A DNA stretch of 64,000 nt from Streptomyces sp. NBC_01707. Lineage in GTDB: Bacteria > Actinomycetota > Actinomycetes > Streptomycetales > Streptomycetaceae. How positions within the stretch are numbered: position 1 is the first letter of the stretch; each line of letters starts with the position of its first letter. The notes under the pieces are model-generated. The model had not been told where the DNA came from. It ran no database searches and worked only from the letters and a program-made list of their open reading frames with translations. Of the stretch, positions 44,712-52,554 are shown in pieces. The position numbers were made by a program, and so were the translations under genes. The stretch lies in assembly GCF_041438805.1 (NCBI RefSeq), contig NZ_CP109190.1, positions 1,302,001 through 1,366,000 of the forward strand. The letters are read 5' to 3'.

Positions 44712-45386
44712 ATGGACGACTTCACGGCGGAGCCCGTCCTGGCAACGGGACGCGTGGGCCGAAACGACGGCGTCGTGCGCAGTGCCTTCGCTCTCATACG
44801 GGTCCTCGTCCAGGCCCAGCGTCCGGTGGGCGTCACGAAGCTCGCGTCGGCGGTGGGCCTGCCCAAGACGACCGCACACAGGATTCTGGAACAGTTGGCC
44901 CGCGAGGGTGTCGTGAAACGCCGCGACCACGAATGGGCACTGGGAACAGGGCTGGGCGACCTGTCGCAGGCCCCCTACCGAGCCGACCTGGCAGGTGTGG
45001 CGCAACTGCGCATGCATGCCCTGACCCGCGCCACAGGGGCGACTCTCTTCCTGTACGTACATTCCCCAGGACAACCGCTCAACGCTCTCTCCCGGTCCTA
45101 CGGGGCACGAACAGGCAGCGCCGTGACCGCCGGCGAGCAACGACGAGCCGGCGAGAATCCGGCTTCCGCCGTCTGGCGCGCTCTGGAACTCGGGCAACTG
45201 GCGGCCGAGTACGGGGAGGCGCACCCAGAGGTCGACTGCATCGCCACGCCCATGACCGTTCCCGCCGGTGACACCGCGATCCTCACCCTGGCCGAGCCCA
45301 GGGGCGTGAACCTGGAGCCCTTCAAACGCCCCCTGGACCGGACCATCGCTCTGATCCTTTCCGACCTGCGCCGCCTGGAACCCTGA
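44712..45386 (+). CDS. IclR-family-like transcriptional regulator
   Basis: 224 aa. The ATG at 44712 follows GGGAAAGAG. The N-terminal winged helix is clear: SAFALIRVLVQAQRPVGVTK, then LASAVGLPKTTAHRILEQLA (recognition helix) and REGVVKRR. The C-terminal effector domain (about 90-224) is shorter than the usual IclR domain. It lacks much of its first half, so the ligand pocket may be reduced. It lies upstream of a GMC oxidoreductase and truncated aldehyde dehydrogenase gene, its likely targets. A 17-bp palindrome precedes the oxidoreductase gene. Confidence 0.82.
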   Translation: MDDFTAEPVLATGRVGRNDGVVRSAFALIRVLVQAQRPVGVTKLASAVGLPKTTAHRILEQLAREGVVKRRDHEWALGTGLGDLSQAPYRADLAGVAQLRMHALTRATGATLFLYVHSPGQPLNALSRSYGARTGSAVTAGEQRRAGENPASAVWRALELGQLAAEYGEAHPEVDCIATPMTVPAGDTAILTLAEPRGVNLEPFKRPLDRTIALILSDLRRLEP

Positions 45387-45546
45387 CGAAAATGCCGCGC
45401 TCGCCATGATCGCGCGCGAATGAGGGACTGCAACGAGATCCGGCGGCTATTCACCACCTTGGTTGTCCGGCCCGTTCGTGAGGTGGCCCGCCGCCTCACC
45501 TGGTCCGCCTGGCGGCGCCACGTCCCGCCCGAGCCCGGAACTACCC

Positions 45547-45665
45547 GTAATCCCCCGCGGGCGCACGACGACAGCTACGGCACCTCGCCGCGTTGTCGGA
45601 TCACCCGAATGCGCCCGGCATGAGGACGGTCCTCCGCCTCGCGATGCACGGCATCTAGCGACGCG
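45547..45665 (+). repeat. Second, degenerate copy of the MITE-type sequence
   Basis: Aligns without large gaps to 37483-37600 and shares the block GACAGCTACGGCACCTCGCC exactly. CGTTGTCGGA and CTCCGCCT.GCGATGCAC are shared as well. Roughly four of five bases agree. The terminal inverted repeats are decayed here (left end ACTACCCGTAATCC), so this is an old fragment. Confidence 0.7.
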
Positions 45666-45974
45666 CACGAAGAAGAGGCGCCCGATCGCCGCGCCGCACA
45701 GGTTCCGCGCCTCATCGGTCCAACTGTACTTTCGTCCATTCCCTTGTGGAGCGACGGTTCCGTGATTTCGCCTGAGTAATTCATGGATCGCGCAACCCGT
45801 TGACCGGAAAACCCAGGAACGAGCCGTTCTGCAGGATCCGATCGGCCGCGTCCTGCGATTCCGGACGTGATCGGCGTCTCCGTGCGGACTCTCGCCGTCC
45901 CGTTTCGCTGAGTGGAACGAAAGACCTGCTCCGAACTCTTTCGCGCTACCCCTGTAGTAGCGCACGTGAGTGCC

Positions 45975-45991
45975 CCGACAGTCACTGTCGG
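45975..45991. promoter_or_regulatory. 17-bp perfect palindrome upstream of the GMC oxidoreductase gene
   Basis: CCGACAGT, C, ACTGTCGG: perfect arms of 8 bp around one base, 26 bases before the ATG at 46018. Size and symmetry fit an IclR-family operator, and an IclR-like gene lies directly upstream. That it is the regulator is inference. Confidence 0.55.
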
Positions 45992-46017
45992 ACGATTTCG
46001 ACTTGTTTGGAGAGGCC

Positions 46018-47541
46018 ATGCCATCTATGACCGAAAGCTTCGATTACATCGTTGTCGGCGGCGGGACGGCCGGCTGTGTGATCGCCGCCCGGTTGTCCGA
46101 GGACGACGGCTCGCGGGTCCTTCTGGTGGAGGCGGGCATGGCGCGGACCTCGGCGTCCAAGGCCGCGCCTCCGGCTTGGCCGACGCTGCTGCATACGTCC
46201 GCGAACTGGGGAGACGTGACCGTCCCGCAACGTGCCACCGGCACCAGAATCCCCATCGCGAATGGGCGGGCACTCGGCGGTGGGTCGGCCATCAACGCGA
46301 TGAATTACGTTCGTGGTCATCGAACCAGCTATGACACGTGGGCGAAGACCGGCCTCACGGCATGGGGCTTCGAGGGCCTACTGCCCTATTTCATGCGCAG
46401 CGAGAGCACCGTCGGACGGGATCCGGCCCTACGCGGCACTGGTGGCCCCTTGAGGGTAGGTCCCCCTTGTTCTCCACACCCGGTCGTGGCGGTCATGCTG
46501 GAGGCGGCGGCGGAGTCCGGATATCCGCTGGCGGTCGACATCAGTGGTGGAGCGGAGGAGGGGTTCGGCTGGTCCGATCTGAACATCGTCGACGGAAAGC
46601 GGCAGAGTGCGGCTGATGCCTATTTGGCCCCTGCGATGGCGCGGCGCAATCTGACAGTGGTGACCGAGGCACTGGTACACCGGCTGAGGATCAGCGGCGG
46701 CCGGTGCACGGGAGTGGAATACAGCACCGGGAACGGCACGGTCTCGGTCGGCTGTACGGGCGAGGTGGTCCTTGCGGCAGGCAGCATCGGGTCGCCACAG
46801 CTGCTGATGCTTTCCGGTGTCGGCCCGACAAGGCATCTTCGGCAGACGGGCGTCGACGTTGTGGTGGACCTTCCGGGTGTCGGGGAGAACCTGCACGACC
46901 ACCCGATGTCCGACGTGGTGTATCGGGCGACACGTCGAGTCCCGGCGGGGCTGAACAATCACGGCGAGGCGTTCGGGCTGGTGCGCAGCCGGCCCGGGCT
47001 CGACGGTCCCGACCTGCAAATCCTCTTCCTCGATGTTCCCGGCCACATCCCGGATGCCGACACGCCCGAGACGGGACGGGGTTACACCATTGCCGTTGCC
47101 CCGATGCTGCCGCGGAGCCGGGGCACCGTCCGTCTGGCGAGCGCGGATCCGGGCGTCCGGCCGCTGGTCGACCCCAATTACTTCAGTGACGACCGGGACT
47201 TGGAGGCTGTCGTCCGGGGACTGCGTCTGGCGCGGGAGATCGGCGAGGCGCATGCGCTCGGCGGATGGCGCGAGAGCGAGGCGCAGCCGGGGCCGAAAGT
47301 GACAAGCGACGCCGAGCTACGGCAGTACGTGCTCAAAACCCTGACCACCTACAACCATCCGGTCGGCACCTGCCGGATGGGTGTCGATCCTCACGCCGTC
47401 GTCGACGACAAACTGCGCGTGCGGGGCGTCGAGGGTCTACGGGTCGCTGACGCTTCGGTCATCCCGTCCATCCCCTCGGCCAACACCAACGCGACCGTCT
47501 GCGCCATCGCGGAGCGGGCCGCCGAGCTGCTGCAGCACTGA
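46018..47541 (+). CDS. GMC-family FAD oxidoreductase (choline/alcohol dehydrogenase-like)
   Basis: 507 aa. The FAD-binding Rossmann motif is FDYIVVGGGTAGCVIAARLS (about 8-27). GMC signature 1 is GRALGGGSAINAMNYVRGH, and the second signature region is LAAGSIGSPQLLMLSGVGP. The catalytic C-terminal part has TYNHPVGTCRMG and PSIPSANTNATVCAIAERAA. Start at 46018 has GGAG five bases upstream; ATG at 46027 is an alternative. It oxidises an alcohol to an aldehyde. An aldehyde dehydrogenase gene once followed directly but is now only a stub. This resembles a betA-betB or alcohol-oxidation operon; choline is not proven. Confidence 0.88.
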   Translation: MPSMTESFDYIVVGGGTAGCVIAARLSEDDGSRVLLVEAGMARTSASKAAPPAWPTLLHTSANWGDVTVPQRATGTRIPIANGRALGGGSAINAMNYVRGHRTSYDTWAKTGLTAWGFEGLLPYFMRSESTVGRDPALRGTGGPLRVGPPCSPHPVVAVMLEAAAESGYPLAVDISGGAEEGFGWSDLNIVDGKRQSAADAYLAPAMARRNLTVVTEALVHRLRISGGRCTGVEYSTGNGTVSVGCTGEVVLAAGSIGSPQLLMLSGVGPTRHLRQTGVDVVVDLPGVGENLHDHPMSDVVYRATRRVPAGLNNHGEAFGLVRSRPGLDGPDLQILFLDVPGHIPDADTPETGRGYTIAVAPMLPRSRGTVRLASADPGVRPLVDPNYFSDDRDLEAVVRGLRLAREIGEAHALGGWRESEAQPGPKVTSDAELRQYVLKTLTTYNHPVGTCRMGVDPHAVVDDKLRVRGVEGLRVADASVIPSIPSANTNATVCAIAERAAELLQH

Positions 47542-47689
47542 CAGGCTCCGGCCGGTGAGTGACCGAACAGGTCGGTAGGCAGCGCGCCGACTCGACCGTC
47601 GACGCCCTTCGACCGAAGGCAACCCGCGCCCCCTTCGGGTGGCGAGGTCCAACCGGGGCACGACGCCCCCTGAGCAAGGAGAATCTCCC

Positions 47690-47953
47690 ATGACACTCAC
47701 CGCCGAGAACACCTTCCAGAATCTGCTGATCGACAGCACCTGGCAGCACGCTGCCAACGCGCGTACCTGCACGGCACAAGACCCGTTCCTGCTGGAGGAA
47801 TGGGCCTACCTGCGGCCCTACACCACAAACACCGAGCGCACCGCGGCCCTGGCAGACTTCCTCCACACCTACAACCACCACCGCTGCCACACCGCACTCG
47901 ACGGCAAACCACCGATCAGCCGAGTCAACAACGCTACGGGGCAATACACCTAG
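47690..47953 (+). pseudogene. Aldehyde dehydrogenase start fused to an IS481 transposase tail
   Basis: An 87-codon frame with a good AAGGAG site. Residues 1-33 (NLLIDSTWQHAANARTCTAQ...) match the N-terminus of an aldehyde dehydrogenase. From about 47789 the frame continues as LLEEWAYLRPYTTNTERTAA, then LADFLHTYNHHRCHTALDGK and PPISRVNNATGQYT, the C-terminus of IS481-family transposases. The rest of the dehydrogenase (about 450 codons) and most of the IS are gone. The junction is in frame, so a chimeric 87-aa peptide could be made, but with no likely function. Confidence 0.85.
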
Positions 47954-48395
47954 TGCCTCATCGGGCAGCGCTCGTCGATCGGCTGTTGGAGCCACTACTC
48001 CCGATCACCAGGCCAGACCGACATGCCGACGACCAGTACCTACGCGCCATGGCCAACAGGCAAACGTTGCCTGATACGGCATTAGGAAGCGAGATCGGCA
48101 ATGCCGCCCGCTGTGAGCACCACAGCGGTGGACAGGAGAAACCCGAAGTCGCTCGGCTGCGCGAGCACACGCAGGCACCCCGGCCCGTCCGTCGCCAGGC
48201 AGTCGTTCAGCCTGATGTCCGTGTCATGCTGATCCACTTTTGACAGCGCCGTTCCTCGGTACGCCGGGATGCCCTGGCTCCCGGCCGGGAATTCAGGGCG
48301 GCGGATGGACCTTCCCGTGCCGGGCCACCGCCAATCTCGCGGCAGTTCACGTCGCAGCGATCTATCTCGGGGTACGAACCCGACGGCATGGCCGG
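47954..48395. other. 442-bp stretch without a confident gene
   Basis: Follows the IS481 tail. It contains a minus-strand 51-codon ORF (48082-48237), described separately, and otherwise only short frames. A plus-strand stretch near 47960-48060 (LVDRLLEPLLP) faintly recalls the start of IS5-type transposases but is too short to call. Confidence 0.5.
48082..48237 (-). CDS. 51-aa ORF with hydrophobic C-terminus (possible small membrane peptide)
   Basis: GTG at 48237 to TAA at 48082. It has an acidic N-terminal half (DQHDTDIRLNDCLATDGPG) and then CLRVLAQPSD followed by the hydrophobic FGFLLSTAVVLTAGGIADLA. It could be a single-helix peptide or a small leader-plus-core-like peptide. The only purine-rich site (GAGGAA) is about 17 bases upstream, which is poor, and no modification enzyme is adjacent. 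Low confidence. Confidence 0.25.
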   Translation of the reverse strand: MDQHDTDIRLNDCLATDGPGCLRVLAQPSDFGFLLSTAVVLTAGGIADLAS

Positions 48396-48688
48396 TCACC
48401 TCCGCCAGGGAAGGTCGTCAACTGATGTGATGTCACCTGCCGCCAGCAGTCCGAAGAGCTGGAGAATCTCCTCGCGGGAGACATCGCGCATCTCTCCCGG
48501 GGCCATCGAGTCGTCAACCGGGTTCTCCCAGACCACCAGATCGCCGCCGAAGGCGCTGAGGCACCACCCGCTCTCATGGGCGAGCGACACGTCGGGGTGC
48601 TCGTCATCGGCCTGCGCCAGACCGTCGAGGACTCGCTCACCATCTCTGGATCGGGCTCGTCGACCGTCCTGCCCACGACGTCGTACAT
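48396..48688 (-). pseudogene. Frameshifted small gene of unknown function
   Basis: From ATG 48688 one frame reads MYDVVGRTVDEPDPEMVSE. In the neighbouring frame the sequence resumes as RVLDGLAQADDEHPDVSLAH and continues ESGWCLSAFGGDLVVWENPV to a stop at 48396 (ending ITSVDDLPWRR). The two halves join well near 48630 if one or two bases are restored. The intact protein would be about 97 aa. It resembles small accessory or immunity-like proteins of Streptomyces, but I cannot name the family. Confidence 0.6.
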
Positions 48689-48782
48689 GAAGCAGCTCAT
48701 GGAGCAATACCTCATGCGTAATCCGCAGGACACTGCCTAAGGACTTGCCGGGAAACAAGTCGTGGCTTCCAGCTGTCGGACC

Positions 48783-48930
48783 CCGAACCCCGGCTGCGGC
48801 GGCGACGAGTCTGATCCCACCATGCCCCAGCGACAGCGCTTCTGCCCCTATGGCCAGCCGACGCTGACGCTCATCGAGATGCGGCAATAACACCTGGAAC
48901 CCCTCGACCTGCGCGGCGGTGACACCCTGA
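48783..48930 (-). mobile_element. ISAzo13-family transposase N-terminal remnant
   Basis: The minus frame reads VEGFQVLLPHLDERQRRLA, then IGAEALSLGHGGIRLVAAAAG. This is close to the N-terminal region of ISAzo13-type transposases (LLPHLDERxRRLxxGAEAxSLGHGGI). Homology stops after GVR. The start region is divergent and the rest is absent. The fragment lies between the frameshifted gene and the divergent VOC gene. Confidence 0.65.
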
Positions 48931-48969
48931 GGGGTTTCGCTGAGCAGCAGGCGCCAATACGGTGGCCCC

Positions 48970-49404
48970 ATGACGTCGATCAAGAAGTTCCAAGTCACCT
49001 TCGACTGCGCAGAACCTGAGCGCCTCGCTCGCTTCTGGTGCGAGGTGTTGGGGTACGTCGTACCGCCACCACCGGAGGGGTTTACCACTTGGGACGACTG
49101 CAACCGCTCGCTTCCACCTGAGCAGCAGGACGCATGGTTTGCCTGCAGTGATCCCTCAGGCGGGGGCCCGCGACTGTACTTCCAGCGCGTTCCCGAAGGG
49201 AAGGCCGCCAAGAACCGGCTGCATCTTGACGTGCGGGTTGGCACCGGACTCGTGGGTGAAGAGCGCCTCGCCGCACTTGAGGCCGAGTGCGCACGACTGG
49301 TCCCGCTCGGCGCGGTACACGTGCAAACGCTGTATGCCGATGACGACAACGAGTCGTGCATCCCGATGCAGGACATCGAGGGCAACGAGTTCTGTATCGA
49401 CTGA
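48970..49404 (+). CDS. VOC-family (glyoxalase/bleomycin-resistance fold) protein
   Basis: 144 aa. It begins MTSIKKFQVTFDCAEPERLA and continues RFWCEVLGYV, the typical VOC beta-alpha-beta start with the first metal-ligand region. The C-terminal half has KNRLHLDVRVG (second ligand His) and ends in MQDIEGNEFCID (the Glu ligand motif D-x-E-G-N-E-F). Function could be resistance, dioxygenase-like or isomerase-like; the substrate is unknown. It appears intact despite the surrounding remnants. Confidence 0.88.
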   Translation: MTSIKKFQVTFDCAEPERLARFWCEVLGYVVPPPPEGFTTWDDCNRSLPPEQQDAWFACSDPSGGGPRLYFQRVPEGKAAKNRLHLDVRVGTGLVGEERLAALEAECARLVPLGAVHVQTLYADDDNESCIPMQDIEGNEFCID

Positions 49405-49500
49405 GGGGCCGCGAACGTGTCCTCCCAGATCAACTGAGACGGCACCGGGCAGCCGTGCGTCCGGGAACAGGTCCACTGAGATTTCCGGCGTCACAGCGTC

Positions 49501-50058
49501 TCAGTTCTTCTGGTCGCTCTTCGGCCCGAAGCCTCTGATCCTGGCCGAAGTTCCCTCCGGGGTGAACGAGTGGTGGAAGGTGAAGGCGTGCGGCGCGGAG
49601 CCGTGGTCGTGGAGGTGTTCCAGCCTGGAAACCCCGTCCTGCCAGGTGGGTGTCACGCCCTCGGAGACCCACCAGATCACATGATTTGGGTGCCCAGCCC
49701 TCTCGAACCAGTCGTAACGCCTGTTCAGCGCCTCACGGTGCGGACCGGTGTAGACGGCGTCGAAGGCGGGGCGCAGGTCGGTCCAGAGTGAGAGGGTCGC
49801 GGCCAGGGCGGTGGTCTCCACCGTTCGGCCCTTGCCGTACCACGTCGGTACGACGAACTCTCCCCATGCACCCCAGTCCGCCTCGAAGAGCATGCCCCGG
49901 TCACCGTCTGCCACTTCAGCATGCGCGAGGTACCCGGGGTGCTGACTGATCTTCCGGTAGACGGCCTCACCACTGGCGTAGAACTCGCGCGTGAGAGGTG
50001 AGGGATCGACGAGAGGTGACTTCAGGACGCCGAATGTGTACAGCGCAAGATGGGGCAT
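49501..50058 (-). CDS. DUF3291-domain protein
   Basis: 185 aa, ATG behind AGGGAGAG. It starts PHLALYTFGVLKSPLVDP and carries the family blocks SQHPGYLAHAEVADGD, then TALAATLSLWTDLRPAFDAV and YDWFERAGHPNHVIWWVSEG. The fold is a dimeric alpha-beta (ferredoxin-like) barrel related to antibiotic-biosynthesis monooxygenase domains. Enzymatic activity is not established for this family. It is a single gene convergent with the VOC gene. Confidence 0.85.
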   Translation of the reverse strand: MPHLALYTFGVLKSPLVDPSPLTREFYASGEAVYRKISQHPGYLAHAEVADGDRGMLFEADWGAWGEFVVPTWYGKGRTVETTALAATLSLWTDLRPAFDAVYTGPHREALNRRYDWFERAGHPNHVIWWVSEGVTPTWQDGVSRLEHLHDHGSAPHAFTFHHSFTPEGTSARIRGFGPKSDQKN

Positions 50059-50709
50059 GCGTCTCTCCCTGGTTGGGGGTGCCTGGTGTGGACCCGGCTC
50101 GGTGGCTTACGCCTGGGGGCGAGGATGCGTGGGGCGTGACCAACTCATCCCGTCGCGGCCGCCCAGCCTGAGGGAAACCCTGTGCGACCGCCGAGGACCA
50201 GATGAAGGTAGCTGCCTCTGCGAGCCATGTCGAAGTTGCGATTTCCCTGTCCAAGTGGCCTCTTGCACGGGGTCTTTGCCGGAACTGGGGCGGTGGCGCT
50301 GCCTGCCTCCGTGGAAGTCCGCATCGGCCCGGCAAATGCCGAGAAGCAGCATCGACAACCCTGCTCAAGTCGGTGTGCCGGGGCGACGCGGCGGCGTTCT
50401 GGCGGCGTCGACTGGGTTGGATGACGGAGCGAAGCGTGTGCCTGCCGGTCACCGGTGGGGTTGGGGCGACGGTACTGCCGGCCTGCCGAGGAAAGCGCGG
50501 CATCCACCGTTCCGTCCCAGCACTCGAACGCGACATCCGGGCCTGGGTCGCGGACTGGAACGACCACCCACGACCGTCCACCTGGACCTGGACCGCCGAC
50601 GGGATCCTCGGCACGTTCGCGCCACCTATTCGATGAATCCCCGGCTCAGGTCACCAGGACGACCGGGTACAGTGCGCGCCGGCAGTGTGGTTACTTGAGG
50701 AGGGGAAGC
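50059..50709. other. 651-bp region: IS630 remnant, otherwise no gene
   Basis: Between the divergent DUF3291 and metallophosphoesterase genes. Apart from the IS630 tail at 50499-50636, open frames on both strands are short and lack ribosome sites or domain similarity. It is probably decayed mobile DNA plus the two promoters. Confidence 0.55.
50499..50636 (+). mobile_element. IS630-family transposase C-terminal remnant
   Basis: The frame reads GIHRSVPALERDIRAWVADW, then NDHPRPSTWTWTADGILGTF, with a stop at 50636. It matches the C-terminus of IS630 transposases (HRSVxxLExDIRAWIxxWNExPxPFxWTKTADEIL). The catalytic DDE domain is absent and the final residues have drifted, so the element is dead. 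Confidence 0.75.
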
Positions 50710-51936
50710 GTGACCGACACCAGCGAGGCCCGATCCGCGGACGGTGCAGCTCATGCGACCCAGCAGGGTCGACTGCGCCGCCTGATGCGCTACATCCCTT
50801 TGATCGCCCCCGTCCTGCTGTGGACTGTGCCCTGCTGGGTGCTGCTGCACGCCGGCCAGCACTGGCCGCTCCCCGTGGCGCTGGGCGGCACCGCCTTGTT
50901 CGTCCTCGGTCTGCTCGCCATGCCGCTGGCGATGGCGCGCGGCCACGGCCGGCAACAGCAGGACTGGGCGGCGATCGTCGGAGACACCCTCCTTGGGGCC
51001 AGCTGGGTACTGTTCACCTGGTCCGTCCTGCTCGGTGTCCTGCTGCGCCTCGCCCTGACCGTGGCCGGGGTAGGCAACGGTCAGAACCGGGCCCGGATCG
51101 TCAGTTGGGTGGTCCTCGGCGTAGCCGCCGGGCTGCTCGCCTGGGGGTACGCCGAGGCGCGCCGGGTGCCACGGGTGCGCGAGCTCGACGTACAAATCCC
51201 GCGGCTGGGAGCCGGGTTGGACGGCACCCGCGTCGTCCTCATCACCGACACCCACTACGGCCCGCTCGACCGCGCCCGCTGGTCGGCGCGGGTCTGCGCG
51301 AAGGTCAACACCCTGGAGGCCGACCTGGTCTGCCACACCGGCGACATCGCGGACGGCACGGCCCGACGCCGCCGCGCCCAGGCCGCTCCGCTCGGCACCG
51401 TGCGAGCCACCCGGGCCCGGGTCTACGTCACCGGAAACCACGAGTACTACAGCGAGGCCCAGGGCTGGGTCGATCTGATGGACGAGCTGGGCTGGGAGCC
51501 GCTGCGCAACCGTCATCTGCTGCTCGAACGCGGCGGCGACACCCTTGTGGTCGCCGGCGTGGATGACGTCACCGCCGAGTCCTCCGGCCTGGCCGGCCAC
51601 CGCGCCCACCTCGCCGGCGCCCTGGACGGCGCCGACCCCGACCTGCCCGTCCTGCTCCTGGCCCACCAGCCCAAGTTCGTCGACCAGGCCGCAGCGGGCG
51701 GCATCGACCTCCAACTCTCGGGCCATACCCACGGCGGCCAGATCTGGCCCTTCCACCACCTCGTCCGCATCGACCAGCCCGCCCTCGCCGGCCTCAGCCG
51801 CCACGGCACCCGCACCCTCCTGTACACCAGCCGCGGCACCGGTTTCTGGGGCCCGCCGTTCCGCGTCTTCGCCCCCAGCGAGATCACCCTGCTCGTACTC
51901 CGCTCCCCGCAGCCGCCTCCCACACAGCCCCTATGA
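50710..51936 (+). CDS. Membrane-anchored metallophosphoesterase (YkuE/YaeI-like)
   Basis: 408 aa, GTG at 50710 behind GAGGAGGGG. The N-terminal ~165 residues hold about four membrane helices. The calcineurin-type phosphoesterase domain shows all five metal-binding blocks: LITDTHYGPLD, CHTGDIADG, VTGNHEYYS, LLLAHQPKF and LSGHTHGGQIWP. Homologues hydrolyse lipid-linked or nucleotide phosphodiesters at the membrane; the physiological substrate is unknown. The gene is intact and flanked on both sides by remnants. Confidence 0.92.
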   Translation: MTDTSEARSADGAAHATQQGRLRRLMRYIPLIAPVLLWTVPCWVLLHAGQHWPLPVALGGTALFVLGLLAMPLAMARGHGRQQQDWAAIVGDTLLGASWVLFTWSVLLGVLLRLALTVAGVGNGQNRARIVSWVVLGVAAGLLAWGYAEARRVPRVRELDVQIPRLGAGLDGTRVVLITDTHYGPLDRARWSARVCAKVNTLEADLVCHTGDIADGTARRRRAQAAPLGTVRATRARVYVTGNHEYYSEAQGWVDLMDELGWEPLRNRHLLLERGGDTLVVAGVDDVTAESSGLAGHRAHLAGALDGADPDLPVLLLAHQPKFVDQAAAGGIDLQLSGHTHGGQIWPFHHLVRIDQPALAGLSRHGTRTLLYTSRGTGFWGPPFRVFAPSEITLLVLRSPQPPPTQPL

Positions 51937-52554
51937 GCGGCGTCCTGGCCGCAGCTGTCCGTGACCAGGTGGAAGATCTCTCGGGCCGCGTGGCGTTTGA
52001 CGCAACGGACGATTTCGCGGGCTTCCTCAATCGCGACGCCGACCACCGGAGAATGCAGCTGGAGTCGGTACGTGACATGGCCGCGGCTGTTCAGCGTGCT
52101 GTCCTGCCACACCCTCCGGACAGAATCGGTCCGCTGAACTCAAGCCGGCGATGCTGCGCGCCACGGCGGTCTCGGGGCAGCCCGAGGGCCCCGGACGGCA
52201 GCCAGGAACTGCATTCACCCGAGGCCGTGGTCGCCGGGCTCGGTAGCGAAACCGCCGGGCGGCCCCTTCTGCAGCTCCCCCTTATGCAGGTGGCGTACAT
52301 CGGTTGCCCGGCCACCAAGCGTCGGACGTACTCGTTGCTGCCTGTGCCCGAGCTGGCGGCCTGGATCGCGAGCCGCTCAGCCGCCGTAGTGGAACTACGC
52401 ACGCCGTCAGGGCCGGCCAACGGCCCGGCACAGGGACCTTGGAGAAGCCGGGCCGTGCTCGCCCTGACCCGCTGGCGTCACAGCCCGCGAAGATGAAATG
52501 GTCGCCACGGCCGAGGGACCATGTATTCCCTCCGGAACACGACAGGGAGAGACT
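51937..52554. other. 618-bp remnant region
   Basis: Contains a piece of a SpoIIE-type phosphatase (52014-52136) and no other identifiable gene. A minus-strand stretch near 52310-52420 (AAERLAIQAASSGTGSNEYVRR) has antitoxin-like composition, but it is too short and lacks a start. The last 60 bases carry the ribosome site (AGGGAG) of the 5'-nucleotidase gene. Confidence 0.5.
52014..52136 (+). pseudogene. Fragment of a PP2C/SpoIIE phosphatase
   Basis: The plus frame has FAGFLNRDADHRRMQLESVR, then DMAAAVQRAVLPHPPDRIGPL. This is the segment that precedes the first catalytic strand in Streptomyces SpoIIE-type phosphatases (xLESVRxVAEAAQRxVLPPLPxRxGxL). The metal-binding GGDxYD and later motifs are missing and the frame degenerates immediately afterwards. 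Confidence 0.6.

Larger units (their letters stand above)
45387..46017. other. 631-bp intergenic region with repeat copy and operator candidate
   Basis: Between the IclR-like and GMC oxidoreductase genes. It holds the second copy of the MITE-type sequence (45547-45665) and, near its end, a 17-bp palindrome (45975-45991). Open frames here have no ribosome site and poor codon bias. The stretch 45720-45790 is relatively AT-rich and could hold a promoter. No gene is supported. Confidence 0.6.

Noticed and set aside
47960..48060. IS5-like transposase start (LVDRLLEPLLP)
   Set aside because: Too short, and the following residues do not continue the family pattern.
52310..52420. Antitoxin-like minus-strand segment (LAIQAASSGTGSNEYVRR)
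   Set aside because: No start codon with ribosome site, no toxin partner, and the match is a generic helix pattern.
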